NCBI GenBank assembly: GCA_021775915.1
Contig: JAJFGW010000035.1
Coordinates: forward strand, 1 to 64,000
Source of the DNA: Alphaproteobacteria bacterium
Lineage (GTDB): Bacteria > Pseudomonadota > Alphaproteobacteria > Micavibrionales > Micavibrionaceae
Direction: 5' to 3'
DNA length: 64,000 bases
A program made the position numbers and the translations under genes. Shown piece after piece: positions 17,435 to 26,747 of this stretch. The notes under the pieces were generated by a model, which made no database searches, was not told where the DNA came from, and was given only the letters and a program-made list of their open reading frames with translations. The first letter of the stretch is position 1; every line of letters starts with the position of its first letter.

Positions 17435-18220
17435 TTAGTTATTTACGACTAGGCCATCATAGGCTGGCTCGAAACCATCAGGCAGCTCGTCTTTTAATGT
17501 TTGGTAATCCATCATTTGTGACAGATGCGACACATACACCTTATCTGCCTGCACGACCTGATTGAGCTGGTAAAGTTTATCCAGTGTGGCGTGAACCATA
17601 TTACGTTCCATTTTATAGCCGCAGCCGTCTGCAATCCATATTTTAACGCCGGATAACGTCTCTAATGCTTGCTGGCCTAAATCCAGAAAGTCGGTTGAAT
17701 ATGCGACATCGCCAAATCTGTAGCCCATAGACTTACAAGTACCGTGTTCCTGTTCGTAAGGCACAACATCAATGTCTTCAATTTTGTACGGGCTATAAAA
17801 TTCATGCTCTTTAATGATATGTGAGTTGAGAACCTTAGGGTAAATGCCTTCATGTTTTGTAGTAAAGAGATAACTATAGCGTTCTTCCAGCTCATTTATC
17901 GTCTCTGCATTGCCGTATATGTTGGTTTCGCGCCTGTCTTTCATCCGAAAGACGCGCAGCTCGTCAATACCGCTAATATGATCGCTATGAGCATGGGTAT
18001 ATAAAACAGCGTCTATCCGGTTAATATCCGTTCTGTTAATCTGCTCTCGCAAATCAGGCCCGGTATCAATGAGGAGGTTGGTGTTTTCGCTCTGCACTAT
18101 AATACTGGAGCGCGTTCTTCTGTTTTTAGGTTCCTCAGGATCGCAAGCGCCCCAATAATTACCGATCATAGGAGTGCCTGCAGAATGGCCGCAGCCTAGT
18201 ATAGTTACTTTTGGTGTCAT
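17435..18220 (-). CDS. Metallo-beta-lactamase fold phosphodiesterase, PhnP-like
   Basis: A 261-residue MBL-fold hydrolase. The metal motif THAHSDHISGID is at 75-86. The N-terminal VTILGCGHSAGTPMIG and the cysteine-containing GACDPEEPKNRRTRSS match the PhnP-like subgroup (cyclic phosphodiesterase of phosphonate metabolism). Further ligands are probably in EQEHGTCKSMGYR, YSTDFLD and YVSHLS. In alphaproteobacteria such genes commonly follow metG and tatD, with no other phosphonate genes. That is the case here, so a nucleotide or lipoate-linked hydrolase role is as likely. Its ATG overlaps the tatD stop by 4 nt. Confidence 0.85.
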   Translation of the reverse strand: MTPKVTILGCGHSAGTPMIGNYWGACDPEEPKNRRTRSSIIVQSENTNLLIDTGPDLREQINRTDINRIDAVLYTHAHSDHISGIDELRVFRMKDRRETNIYGNAETINELEERYSYLFTTKHEGIYPKVLNSHIIKEHEFYSPYKIEDIDVVPYEQEHGTCKSMGYRFGDVAYSTDFLDLGQQALETLSGVKIWIADGCGYKMERNMVHATLDKLYQLNQVVQADKVYVSHLSQMMDYQTLKDELPDGFEPAYDGLVVNN

Positions 18221-19017
18221 GGCGTTAGCACCGCACTATCAAAAAGCTGAAAAAAGTTGTTCTTTGTGTGGGTTGCAAGATCTTCTTCAGAAATATTATG
18301 AAGACTGGCGAGTGACTTTCCTGTGTGAATCATAAGTGCCGGTTCGTTAATATGACCCCGGTGTGGTTCCGGTGCCAAAAACGGCGCATCTGTTTCAACC
18401 AGCATTTTGCCCAAGGGCACGTCCTTAGCAAAATCCCGTAAATCTTCAGACTTCTTAAAAGTGATGATACCGGAAAACGAGATATAAAACCCTAGATCAA
18501 GCGCCTCTTCACCGAGTTTTCGGCTAGAGCTAAAACAATGCATCACGCCTTTTAGCTTCGTACCAGCGCTCTCTTCCCGCATAATACGTATAGTGTCTTC
18601 ATCAGCATCGCGAGAATGAACGATTAAAGGAAGACCCGTTTCGATGCAGGCCCGAATATGCTTCCGAAAGCTCTCCTGTTGATCCTCGACAGGCGAGTTT
18701 TTATAAAAGTAATCAAGACCGCTTTCACCAATGCCAACGATGTTAGGGTCGGACTGCGCTAGCGCCACCAGTTTTTCCTGTGTGTACGCCTGCTCCTCTT
18801 CAACCCCCGCATCATGAGGGTGAGTGCCTACCGTACACCAAACATTGCTAAATTGCTGTGCTACCGCAAGTACTTGCGGAAATTCATGCTCTATATCACA
18901 GCAAACCGTCAACATAGCTTCTATGCCTGCATCTTCTGCATTTTTAATGATTTGCGCCGGCTCGCCGATATTTAAAAGGCGCTTATGGATAAGATGACAA
19001 TGTGAATCTATATACAT
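18217..19017 (-). CDS. tatD: TatD family metal-dependent DNase
   Basis: TIM-barrel metallohydrolase of 266 residues. It begins MYIDSHCHL with the HxH metal pair, then GTHPHDA, GESGLDYFY, LIVHSRDADED, GVMHCFS and LVETDAPFLAPEPHRG, the full TatD set. Family members act as 3'-5' exonucleases or D-aminoacyl-tRNA deacylase-like enzymes. The longer open frame to 19179 lies inside metG. The ATG at 19017, one base after the metG TGA, matches the family start. Confidence 0.94.
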   Translation of the reverse strand: MYIDSHCHLIHKRLLNIGEPAQIIKNAEDAGIEAMLTVCCDIEHEFPQVLAVAQQFSNVWCTVGTHPHDAGVEEEQAYTQEKLVALAQSDPNIVGIGESGLDYFYKNSPVEDQQESFRKHIRACIETGLPLIVHSRDADEDTIRIMREESAGTKLKGVMHCFSSSRKLGEEALDLGFYISFSGIITFKKSEDLRDFAKDVPLGKMLVETDAPFLAPEPHRGHINEPALMIHTGKSLASLHNISEEDLATHTKNNFFQLFDSAVLTP

Positions 19018-19018
19018 A

Positions 19019-20581
19019 TCAAGCCGTCGCCTGTTGCGGCTCTTCCTCAACAATACGCGGGAACACCCCTTCCGGTTTAGAAATAGCTGTTCCAGGCTTA
19101 AGTGCGTGGTCTTTGCTAATAAAAGAAAAATCGCGCTCTTCTTTAGAAATAGCAAGCTGATCCAGCATTTTAGCCGCACTTTCCGGCGTGACAGGCTGCA
19201 TAATAAGGGCCAGACAACGAATTGTTTCAGCCAACACGTACAAGACTGTACGCATGCGGTCAGGGTCTTCTTTCTTCAATTTCCACGGGGCTTGCGCGTC
19301 AACATAACCATCGGCCGCGCTGACAAGTTTCATGATGCTTTCCAGAGCGCTATGGAATTTTTGCTCGTCCAGTGCCAGCCTTACAGAGGCCAGCATCTTG
19401 CTTTGCGCTAACTCAAGTAATACATTATCTTCTTCCTGTAAGTCACTGAATTTAGGTGTTTTTTCCTCACAGTTCTTGTAGATCATCGACAGGCTGCGCT
19501 GCGATAAATTACCAATTCCATTGGCAAGATCGCTGTTAATTCGGTTTACGGCCGCTTCATGACTAAAATTTCCATCATTACCAAACGGCACTTCACGCAG
19601 CATAAAATAACGAGCCGGATCAACGCCATAACGCTCAACTAGATCCTGCGGCGCGATAACATTACCCAGAGATTTAGACATTTTCTGGCCTTCAATCGTC
19701 CACCAACCATGAGCAAAAACGCGCTTTGGTGGCTCTATACCCGCAGACATCAGAAAAGCCGGCCAATAAACAGCGTGAAAGCGCAGAATGTCTTTGCCCA
19801 CCATATGCAAATCAGCAGGCCAGAATTTTTTAAAATCAGCGCTTTCCGTATCGGGAAATCCCGCAGCCGTCATATAATTGGTCAAAGCGTCAATCCAGAC
19901 ATACATCACGTGTTTGTCATTACCCGGCACCGGCACGCCCCAGTCAAAGGCCGTACGACTCACGGATAGATCACGCAAACCGCCCTTAACAAAGCTAATG
20001 ACCTCATTCCGGCGGCTTTCGGGAAGGATAAAGTCCGGGTGCGTATCATAAAATTCCAGCAACTTGTCCTGCCATGCAGACAGCCTGAAGAAGTAGCTTT
20101 CTTCTTCCATCCATTCACATTCCGCACCAGAGGGAGCAATTTTCTTGCCATCGACTTCGGTTAGCTCATCTTCACCGTAGAAAGCTTCATCGCGCACGGC
20201 ATACCAGCCGCCATAATTATCAAGATAAATATCACCCGCCTCTTCTATCTTTTGCCAGAGGGCTTGCGCGGCCTTGATATGGCGCGGCTCAGTTGTACGA
20301 ATAAAATCATCATTGGAGTAATTCATCATCGGAGTTAGATCGCGGAAGTTCTGTGACACGCCATCCGTAAAGCTTTGCGTGTCTACGCCAGCTTTTTCAG
20401 CAGCTTGATGGACTTTCAGGCCATGTTCATCCGTACCGGTCAGGAATTTTACGTCAAAACCATCCAGTCTCTTGAACCGCGCCAGAACATCGCAAGCCAC
20501 CGTCGTATAGACATGCCCCAGATGCGGCTTGTCATTCACGTAATAGATCGGCGTTGTTATGTAGTAAGTTTTGTCCGCCAT
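19019..20581 (-). CDS. metG: Methionyl-tRNA synthetase
   Basis: Class I aminoacyl-tRNA synthetase of 520 residues. The HIGH box is HLGH at 20-23. The KMSKS loop is at about 297-301 in GQKMSKSLGNVIAP. GTDEHGLK near 49 and VWIDALTNY are further signature segments. The length corresponds to the shorter MetG type without the C-terminal tRNA-binding dimer domain. It is coupled by a one-base overlap to the holB stop (TAATG) and precedes tatD. Confidence 0.97.
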   Translation of the reverse strand: MADKTYYITTPIYYVNDKPHLGHVYTTVACDVLARFKRLDGFDVKFLTGTDEHGLKVHQAAEKAGVDTQSFTDGVSQNFRDLTPMMNYSNDDFIRTTEPRHIKAAQALWQKIEEAGDIYLDNYGGWYAVRDEAFYGEDELTEVDGKKIAPSGAECEWMEEESYFFRLSAWQDKLLEFYDTHPDFILPESRRNEVISFVKGGLRDLSVSRTAFDWGVPVPGNDKHVMYVWIDALTNYMTAAGFPDTESADFKKFWPADLHMVGKDILRFHAVYWPAFLMSAGIEPPKRVFAHGWWTIEGQKMSKSLGNVIAPQDLVERYGVDPARYFMLREVPFGNDGNFSHEAAVNRINSDLANGIGNLSQRSLSMIYKNCEEKTPKFSDLQEEDNVLLELAQSKMLASVRLALDEQKFHSALESIMKLVSAADGYVDAQAPWKLKKEDPDRMRTVLYVLAETIRCLALIMQPVTPESAAKMLDQLAISKEERDFSFISKDHALKPGTAISKPEGVFPRIVEEEPQQATA

Positions 20582-21732
20582 TATGCGGCCTCCTTAAATA
20601 ATGAAAATGCGCCAAGCACGGCGTGACGTTTGTCCAAACTAGCGGCGGTCACTGTATCAAAATGTTCCTGAAGTTGACCAGATATTTCTATCCAGTCCTG
20701 AAGACTGTAATGTGCCAGAATTTTTTGCGTGGCTTCGTTATTCAAAGGGCTGCGCGGTGTTTCGCCGCGTGCTTTAGCGCGCAGAAGGCTATTTACGACC
20801 CACATAAGCACGTCCTGAAAGGCTTTCAAGCTATTTTCCTGTCCGGGTTTACTCATACTGTCGGCCAGTGCATGAATTTCTGACCACTGCCATTGCGGCC
20901 AGCTATGGAGCAACATCATAATTTTTTCGATCGCGCCTAGCCCGTCCTCTTCCAGAATACGAAGCCCCTGCCCTATGCTACCGCTGGATATATTGTAAAG
21001 AATATCCATATCACTTTGCGGCAGAGTTCCATGGTCCCTGCTAATTAATTGACTAAAATTGTCATGGTCCAGAGCAGCAAAAGGGACCGTTCGGCAACGG
21101 GAACGAATTGTCGGAATCATCGCCCCCAGCCTATGACACACAAGAATGAGCAGTGCGTGCTCCGGCGGCTCTTCTAAAATTTTCAAAATAGCGTTCTGGG
21201 CGTTACGGTTCATGGTATCGGCATCATCAACAATCGCGATACGCCAGCCGCCCTGCGAAGCTGTCATGCGCATAAAAGGAGTGATTTTTCTTATTTCACC
21301 GACTTCAACCGCGCCTTTGTAACGGTTCTTCTTTTCATCAAACAGACGCCCGATTGTCATCAAATCAGCATGACCGCCAGACACGACCTGCCGGAACACA
21401 GGGTCATCAGGGGCGACAAACATATCTTTGAAGGTTTCTTTGGGAAGGTCATCGCCGAACAATCCTCCATCCGCGCTACCGCCACCCCTACCGTTTTTGA
21501 ACAAATAACGCGCTAGCCGAAAAGCCATCGTCGACTTACCAATACCTTGCGGCCCAGAAAAGATAAGCGCATGCGGCAGGCTATCACTCTCAATTTGTTC
21601 CAGCAGCGCGGCTTCTACAGCATTGTGTCCGAGGCAATCTTTCATCTCGCGCGGCGGCTGCAGACCTGCGCTTTCATGAGCCATCGCAGCTTCATCGGCG
21701 GCCACTAAATCATCATCAAAATCGTCAAACAT
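20581..21732 (-). CDS. holB: DNA polymerase III delta' subunit
   Basis: Clamp-loader delta' subunit of 383 residues. The AAA+ module has a Walker A-like GPQGIGKST near 59-67, VDDADTMNRNAQNAILKILE near 165-185 and the arginine-containing TIRSRCRTVPF. The acidic N-terminal extension (FDDFDDDLVAADEAA) is characteristic of alphaproteobacterial homologues. It lies between tmk and metG, the usual order, overlapping tmk by 8 nt. Confidence 0.93.
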   Translation of the reverse strand: MFDDFDDDLVAADEAAMAHESAGLQPPREMKDCLGHNAVEAALLEQIESDSLPHALIFSGPQGIGKSTMAFRLARYLFKNGRGGGSADGGLFGDDLPKETFKDMFVAPDDPVFRQVVSGGHADLMTIGRLFDEKKNRYKGAVEVGEIRKITPFMRMTASQGGWRIAIVDDADTMNRNAQNAILKILEEPPEHALLILVCHRLGAMIPTIRSRCRTVPFAALDHDNFSQLISRDHGTLPQSDMDILYNISSGSIGQGLRILEEDGLGAIEKIMMLLHSWPQWQWSEIHALADSMSKPGQENSLKAFQDVLMWVVNSLLRAKARGETPRSPLNNEATQKILAHYSLQDWIEISGQLQEHFDTVTAASLDKRHAVLGAFSLFKEAA

Positions 21733-22366
21733 TACTCATGCGCTCCTGTACGGCGCGTTCTATTTCTTCGGCTATTTCTTCAATTGTCTGGCTCGCCTCA
21801 ACAATAACACAGCGTTCCGGGTTACGCTGCGCTATTTCAAGAAACCCTTGCCGCAGCCTTTCATGAAACCCTGTATCAAGCTGCTCAAAGCGGTCTTCAT
21901 TTGAGCCGTTATCAGAAAGCCTTTTCCCGGCCCGCTCCAGCCCGATCTCAACATCCAGGTCGAGCATAAAAGTCAGATCCGGCTCAAACCCTCCAAGAGA
22001 AAGCTGCACAAGACTTTCAATAATATCAAGTTCCATGCCATGGCCATAGCTTTGATAGGCACGAGTTGAATCTGTGAAGCGGTCACAAATAACAATTTTT
22101 CCCTCTGCCAGTGCCGGTTTAATCAATGTTTCGATATGCATATTGCGCGCCGCAAAAAACAAAAGAATTTCAGCCATCGGCGTCCAGTCACCACCATCAC
22201 GGCGCACCAGAAGCTCTCTAATTTTTTCGGCTTCATCTGTGCCACCCGGCTCACGAGTTATCACAGTTTCATGACCACTATCTTGCAATTTTTCAGCGAG
22301 AAGTTTTATTTGCGTGGTTTTGCCGGTGCCCTCACCGCCCTCAAGAGTAATAAAAAGGCCTGTCAT
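21725..22366 (-). CDS. tmk: Thymidylate kinase
   Basis: dTMP kinase of 213 residues, making dTDP. P-loop LEGGEGTGKTTQ at 8-19, TREPGGT near 37-43, the DRFTDSTRAYQSYG segment near 94-107 and the LID region near GKRLSDNG are seen. The TMP-binding DR(F/Y) motif is intact. Its start overlaps the stop of the upstream D,D-carboxypeptidase by 4 nt and its end overlaps holB. Confidence 0.97.
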   Translation of the reverse strand: MTGLFITLEGGEGTGKTTQIKLLAEKLQDSGHETVITREPGGTDEAEKIRELLVRRDGGDWTPMAEILLFFAARNMHIETLIKPALAEGKIVICDRFTDSTRAYQSYGHGMELDIIESLVQLSLGGFEPDLTFMLDLDVEIGLERAGKRLSDNGSNEDRFEQLDTGFHERLRQGFLEIAQRNPERCVIVEASQTIEEIAEEIERAVQERMSNV

Positions 22367-23517
22367 TCAGAAATACTCTTACTACCCAACATCAATTTAG
22401 CCTTGGCAAAGGTCGTAGCAAAAAAGCCCAAATGCATAACATCCGCATTGGCAATAAGTGGTATTTCAAATGTTTTAAGTTGCGGAACAGTTACTTTCAG
22501 CACGCCCACTTTCTGGCCCTTTTTAATAGGAGCCTGCAATGGTCCGTCATAAAGAACCTCAACCTTAAGGTCATTTTTAACGGAGACAGGAACAGTAACA
22601 GTCAAATCCTGCTCAATAATCAGGGGAACCTGCTCTGTCTTTCCCATTATAACAAAAGCATGTTCAACCGTTTCACCAGCAGAAAAAAGCTTAACGTTTT
22701 CAAACCCCTTTAAACCCCACTCCAGCAACCGCGCACCTTCCTGCGCTCTGGCTTTGTCATCTTTAAGACCGTTGACAACCAGAACAACGCGTCGTCCATT
22801 TCGAATGCCTGAAGCCATAAGACCGTAACCACCCGCCTCTGTGTGACCCGTTTTAATGCCGTCAGCACCTATGTCGCGGTAGATTAACGGGTTTCTATTA
22901 CTCTGTTTGATATTGTTATAGCTATATTCAGTTTCAGAGTAGTAACGGTAATGATCCGGAAAATCGCGGATCATGTTCATGGCTAGAGTAGCGAGATCTT
23001 CCGCCGTAGAATAATGGTCCGGGTCAGGCCAGCCGCTAGCATTCCTGAACTGGCTGTTCTTCATACCAAGCGCTGCAGCCTTGCTATTTAACGCCTCTGC
23101 AAAAGCATCCTCAGAACCCGCAAGTCCTTCTGCCAGAACGATTGTTGCATCATTACCGGACTGTATAATCACGCCCCGGATCAAATCCTCAACTTTCACC
23201 TGACTGCCCACTTCAACAAACATCTTGGATCCGCCCTTGCGCCAGGCCTTTTCACTGACAGGGAGCATAGTATCCAGACTTAACTGCCCTTCTTTTAACG
23301 CTTCAAAAACCAGATATATAGACATGACCTTGCTCATGGAAGAGGTCGGCATTTTCGTGTCCGCGTTTTTCTCAAACAGGATCATTCCCGTATCATAATC
23401 AATCAAAATAGCCTGTTTTGCCGATGTATGATTAAACCCGGCACCGTAAGATGCGCCGGACAAAACAAACGTAATAGTGATAATAATCGCCGTGAACTGG
23501 ATCAAATGTCTCAGCAT
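22363..23517 (-). CDS. D-alanyl-D-alanine carboxypeptidase, PBP5/6 type
   Basis: Periplasmic low-molecular-weight penicillin-binding protein of 384 residues that trims the terminal D-Ala of peptidoglycan stem peptides. It has a signal peptide at 1-27, the SxxK nucleophile in TSSMSKVM (S60, K63), an SGN motif near 120 and KTG near 222. A beta-rich C-terminal PBP5 domain ends in an amphipathic, basic helix (ATTFAKAKLMLGSK) suited to membrane anchoring. The ATG at 23517 with GGGGGA upstream is preferred over longer starts at 23529 or 23613, which run toward or into rlpA. Confidence 0.93.
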   Translation of the reverse strand: MLRHLIQFTAIIITITFVLSGASYGAGFNHTSAKQAILIDYDTGMILFEKNADTKMPTSSMSKVMSIYLVFEALKEGQLSLDTMLPVSEKAWRKGGSKMFVEVGSQVKVEDLIRGVIIQSGNDATIVLAEGLAGSEDAFAEALNSKAAALGMKNSQFRNASGWPDPDHYSTAEDLATLAMNMIRDFPDHYRYYSETEYSYNNIKQSNRNPLIYRDIGADGIKTGHTEAGGYGLMASGIRNGRRVVLVVNGLKDDKARAQEGARLLEWGLKGFENVKLFSAGETVEHAFVIMGKTEQVPLIIEQDLTVTVPVSVKNDLKVEVLYDGPLQAPIKKGQKVGVLKVTVPQLKTFEIPLIANADVMHLGFFATTFAKAKLMLGSKSISE

Positions 23518-23584
23518 GGTTTCCCCCATAGCTATAAATTTCAAGGTCAGTTTAAGACTCTTGGGGCCAGACGCAATTAATTTA

Positions 23585-24586
23585 TTATTCCACGATAATA
23601 ATAGCGCTTTCATTGCCCGAAGAAATCAGACGCGCCAAAAGCTCATCCGCTTGCTGCACACTGGCAACAGGGCCAAGGCGTACGCGGTAGAATTGCCGCC
23701 CGTTCACAATCGCCGGATAGACATTGGCTTGCGCGAATTGTTGTAATTTACCGCTCAATTTATAGGCATTTTCCTGCACCGTAAAGGCTCCGGCCTGCAC
23801 AAAAATATCCGTTTTTATCACAGGCATTTCGGTCACAATAGGATCGGGATAAAAAGCCCCGCTGCGGGTGTGGCCTGGTATGGCCTGCCTAACACCTGTG
23901 TTGACTGAAGTCGGGCTTATCAAAGCTTCACGCATGACAGGCGGCGGCTGCGCTCCTGCTGCCGGTTCCACCTGATAGGCTTGTGATGAAGTTGCAGAAG
24001 CCACCTTCACAGGCTGCGGGCGCAACGACGGCATTTTACCACCTCTGTTTAGAGCAACCTCATAGCCATTCGTATCCTTACCGCTTTTCGCTGCACGGGC
24101 GATCTCCATGCTTTCCTGTTTCAGCACTTCAAGGCGGACTTTTGCTGTTCCTTGATCTTTGAATCCCAGCAGCTCAGCGCTCCGTTTTGATAAATCAATG
24201 ATACGGCCTCTCTTATAAGGCCCCCGGTCATTCACCCGGACAATCAAAGAGCGGCCGTTATCCAGATTTGTAACCCGCACAAGCGAGGGCATTTGCAACG
24301 TCTTATGGGCTGCCGTTAGCTCATACATATCAAATGTTTCACCATTGGCTGTTTTTTTACCGTGGAATTGCGGGCCATACCATGAGGCTATCCCTGTTTC
24401 CACAAGATCGTAGCTTTCCTGCGGATGATAGCGCTTACCGTTGATTTTATAGGCGTTACCAACCTTAAATGTGCCTTGGCTTTTAGAAGATGGTAGGGCC
24501 TGCTTTGTCACATGGGAAGCAAGCTGCAGCTCGGTACAGGCGGTCAGGCACAACAAAAGCGCTAAGGTATAAAAGATACGGTTCAT
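23585..24586 (-). CDS. rlpA: RlpA septal lytic transglycosylase lipoprotein with SPOR domain
   Basis: Outer-membrane lipoprotein of 333 residues with a lipobox ending LTAC (C17). The RlpA double-psi barrel (about 60-155) contains GIASWYGPQFHGKKTANGE near 66 and VRVNDRGPYKRGRIIDLS near 115, with the catalytic aspartate in the ND-R-GP segment. A Pro-rich linker leads to a C-terminal SPOR domain (about 258-333) that binds denuded septal glycan. The neighbours mltB and the D,D-carboxypeptidase form a peptidoglycan-remodelling cluster. Confidence 0.95.
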   Translation of the reverse strand: MNRIFYTLALLLCLTACTELQLASHVTKQALPSSKSQGTFKVGNAYKINGKRYHPQESYDLVETGIASWYGPQFHGKKTANGETFDMYELTAAHKTLQMPSLVRVTNLDNGRSLIVRVNDRGPYKRGRIIDLSKRSAELLGFKDQGTAKVRLEVLKQESMEIARAAKSGKDTNGYEVALNRGGKMPSLRPQPVKVASATSSQAYQVEPAAGAQPPPVMREALISPTSVNTGVRQAIPGHTRSGAFYPDPIVTEMPVIKTDIFVQAGAFTVQENAYKLSGKLQQFAQANVYPAIVNGRQFYRVRLGPVASVQQADELLARLISSGNESAIIIVE

Positions 24587-24606
24587 TTGTTTTGTCTTTA
24601 TTTTGT

Positions 24607-25629
24607 TTATGATCCACTGAGGGTCGGATTAGCAGCGGCGATAGCATCGGCCAACCGGCCAACAGAGAGAGCGAACTTATCAGAATTGTTCCATCGTTTA
24701 ATGGTATGAAAATTATTGTAAACTAGAAATGCAGAACCAGACATACCATCAGGCGCAATGACTTTCCCCATCATCCCCGGTACAACCGGTATAGGCGCGC
24801 CGTTCGGGAGCTTAATGCCCATACTCTTCCATGTAGAAAGCTGTTTTTTACTGCCTACCAGATTACTGTCAAACCCGGCGGGAAGTACAACTTCCCTGCC
24901 CCATCTTTGACCATCGTTCCAACCATTTTTTGCCAAATAGTTTGCAGCCGAGGCAAAGGCGTCTGACAGATTATTCCATATATCTTTACGGCCATCGCCA
25001 TCGCCGTCCTGCGCTAAATTCATAAAACTGGACGGCATGAACTGTACCTGCCCCAAGGCACCTGCCCATGAGCCTTTCATTTGATCCAGTGTAATATGGC
25101 CCTGGTCTACTATTTTAAGCGCAGTGATAAGCTCTTTCCTGAAATAGGCGGCGCGTTTAGGCGAAGTGCCACCGCGCCCGTGCCATGCCAGAGTCGCCAA
25201 TGATTTGACGGTGTCCTTGCCGCCGGTATAACCGCCATAATTAGTTTCCATACCCCACAACGCGGCGATATATTGCGGCGCTACACCATATTTATCTGAG
25301 GCCTTTTTAAGCTCATCATAATGCTTAACCAGCATTTTTTGCCCGCGCTCTATACGCGTTTTGTTCACGCGTTTGGAAGAATAAGCAGCATAGGTCTGAG
25401 TGAATTCCGGTTGTTTTGTATCAAGCCTGATGATTTCAGGATCAGGCTGAAAGCCGGTTAAAGCCTTGTTCACAAGCATAGGGTTAATATTCTGCGCTAT
25501 CGCTTCTTGTCTCACTTCACCTAGCCATTGCTCAAAAGGCACGGCCGGATTGGCAAAGGCGCTTACTGCCGAAAACCCAGTGACAAGCGCAAATATAAGA
25601 GCCAGAGATGTTTTTTTGAAATTATTCAT
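24607..25629 (-). CDS. Lytic murein transglycosylase B-like
   Basis: Periplasmic GH103 transglycosylase of 340 residues. The signal peptide ends near AFANP (about 27). The catalytic glutamate lies in ALWGMETNYGGYTGG. GALGQVQFMPSSFM and DGDGDGRKDIWNNLSDAFAS are strong family signatures, the latter a calcium-binding-like loop. No lipobox cysteine is present, so it is soluble rather than a lipoprotein. An upstream in-frame TTG was not used. The ATG at 25629 starts a proper signal peptide. Confidence 0.93.
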   Translation of the reverse strand: MNNFKKTSLALIFALVTGFSAVSAFANPAVPFEQWLGEVRQEAIAQNINPMLVNKALTGFQPDPEIIRLDTKQPEFTQTYAAYSSKRVNKTRIERGQKMLVKHYDELKKASDKYGVAPQYIAALWGMETNYGGYTGGKDTVKSLATLAWHGRGGTSPKRAAYFRKELITALKIVDQGHITLDQMKGSWAGALGQVQFMPSSFMNLAQDGDGDGRKDIWNNLSDAFASAANYLAKNGWNDGQRWGREVVLPAGFDSNLVGSKKQLSTWKSMGIKLPNGAPIPVVPGMMGKVIAPDGMSGSAFLVYNNFHTIKRWNNSDKFALSVGRLADAIAAANPTLSGS

Positions 25630-25651
25630 GGTTATTACTGTAAACAAAAGA

Positions 25652-26440
25652 TCACCGTAATGGCAAAGTTATTTTTCCAGTGAAATGATAAGCTGCAATT
25701 CCTATATATTCATGCAACGCCACATGAAGATTATAAAAGTTTTCAAGAAAGTCAAACTCAGAAGGAATCCAACTCACATCACCTGATGTTCTGTAATCTG
25801 TCGGGTAAGGAATAATTCCCCCCCATTTTTGTTTTCTTGCCACCGCATAGGCACGCGGCAGGTGGTAAGACGAACTTATCAAGACCCACGTTTCCCCCGG
25901 CTGCGGCAAGATGAGTTCTTTAGTTAATTTGATGTTTTCATAGGTATTACGTGATTCATCTTCATAAATCACATTATCTTCAGAAAACCCCACACGTTCT
26001 AAAAACAGGGCTATATCGTCCGCTTCTGTCCGGCCATTATTTACTAGCTTCCCATTGCCACCACTAAAAACGACAAGAGCATTAGGATGTTTTTGCGCCA
26101 GGGCAAGTGCATCAACCACACGCTCTGCGGCCTCATTCATAGCAGGAAGCCCCCTGCCCTCTGATACAGAAGAATTAAAAGTACCGCCAAGAACTAAAAT
26201 CCCATCAACCCTATCGGGAAGCGCTGCCGGGCGCTCATGGTGCTTTTCCAGCAAAATTAGCATGTATTGCCCTACAGGAAACAGACCAAACCCCGCAAAC
26301 ATTACAAAGCCCAGCATTAAAACTGAGCGACCCTGCACCTTTGAGAATAGAGAAACCACCATCCCTAATACAAAAATCAGGAAAATCAGGTTCAGGGGAG
26401 ATAACAGCGCCCAGATAATTTTTGATAATGAAAAAAACAT
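25652..26440 (-). CDS. YdcF/ElyC-like DUF218 membrane protein
   Basis: A 262-residue inner-membrane protein with two N-terminal hydrophobic segments (about 10-30 and 37-60) and a DUF218 domain: DGILVLGGTFNS, VVFSGGNGKL, NVIYEDESRNTYENIKLTKE and LISSSYHLPRAYAVARK. The ElyC/SanA relatives affect envelope integrity and polyprenyl-phosphate use. The biochemical reaction is unknown. The frame opens as far as 26533, but the ATG at 26440 puts the first membrane helix close to the start. It sits at the head of the minus-strand peptidoglycan cluster. Confidence 0.87.
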   Translation of the reverse strand: MFFSLSKIIWALLSPLNLIFLIFVLGMVVSLFSKVQGRSVLMLGFVMFAGFGLFPVGQYMLILLEKHHERPAALPDRVDGILVLGGTFNSSVSEGRGLPAMNEAAERVVDALALAQKHPNALVVFSGGNGKLVNNGRTEADDIALFLERVGFSEDNVIYEDESRNTYENIKLTKELILPQPGETWVLISSSYHLPRAYAVARKQKWGGIIPYPTDYRTSGDVSWIPSEFDFLENFYNLHVALHEYIGIAAYHFTGKITLPLR

Positions 26441-26536
26441 AACCGGTTCACTATAAAAGTTTACTGATGATAAGGTAAGAGAAAATATAAGATTGATATA
26501 ATTGAAAAAACTTTTTATAAGAACAAACAGCAATGC

Positions 26537-26626
26537 GGAGGGGTGGCAGAGCGGTTGAATGCACCGGTCTTGAAAACCGGCAAGGGAGCAATCTCTTCGA
26601 GAGTTCGAATCTCTCCTCCTCCGCCA
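26537..26626 (+). tRNA. tRNA-Ser (anticodon TGA)
   Basis: A 90-nt class II tRNA. The acceptor arm GGAGGGG pairs with CTCCTCC through one G-U. The anticodon stem CCGGT/ACCGG closes loop CTTGAAA with anticodon TGA. There is a long variable arm, and T stem GAGAG/CTCTC encloses TTCGAAT. Discriminator G is followed by an encoded CCA. The anticodon and variable arm identify serine. It is divergent from the YdcF-like gene. Confidence 0.97.
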
Positions 26627-26702
26627 TTTGCTGAGACAGTTTCAGAGCCTTCTTAATTAAGTGATGTAATCTATCCTACGTAAATGTCAGATACTTGCTC
26701 TT

Positions 26703-26737
26703 ACCTAAACCTTCTGCGTAAAGGGCACTCTTTAGGT
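26703..26737. terminator. Hairpin between tRNA-Ser and chemoreceptor 3' end
   Basis: ACCTAAA at 26703-26709 pairs with TTTAGGT at 26731-26737, and inner CCTT/AAGG can extend the stem. It lies 10 nt beyond the chemoreceptor stop codon. No T-tract follows on either strand, so it is a weak intrinsic terminator or an mRNA 3' stabilising structure. Confidence 0.4.
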
Positions 26738-26747
26738 GAGTTAATAA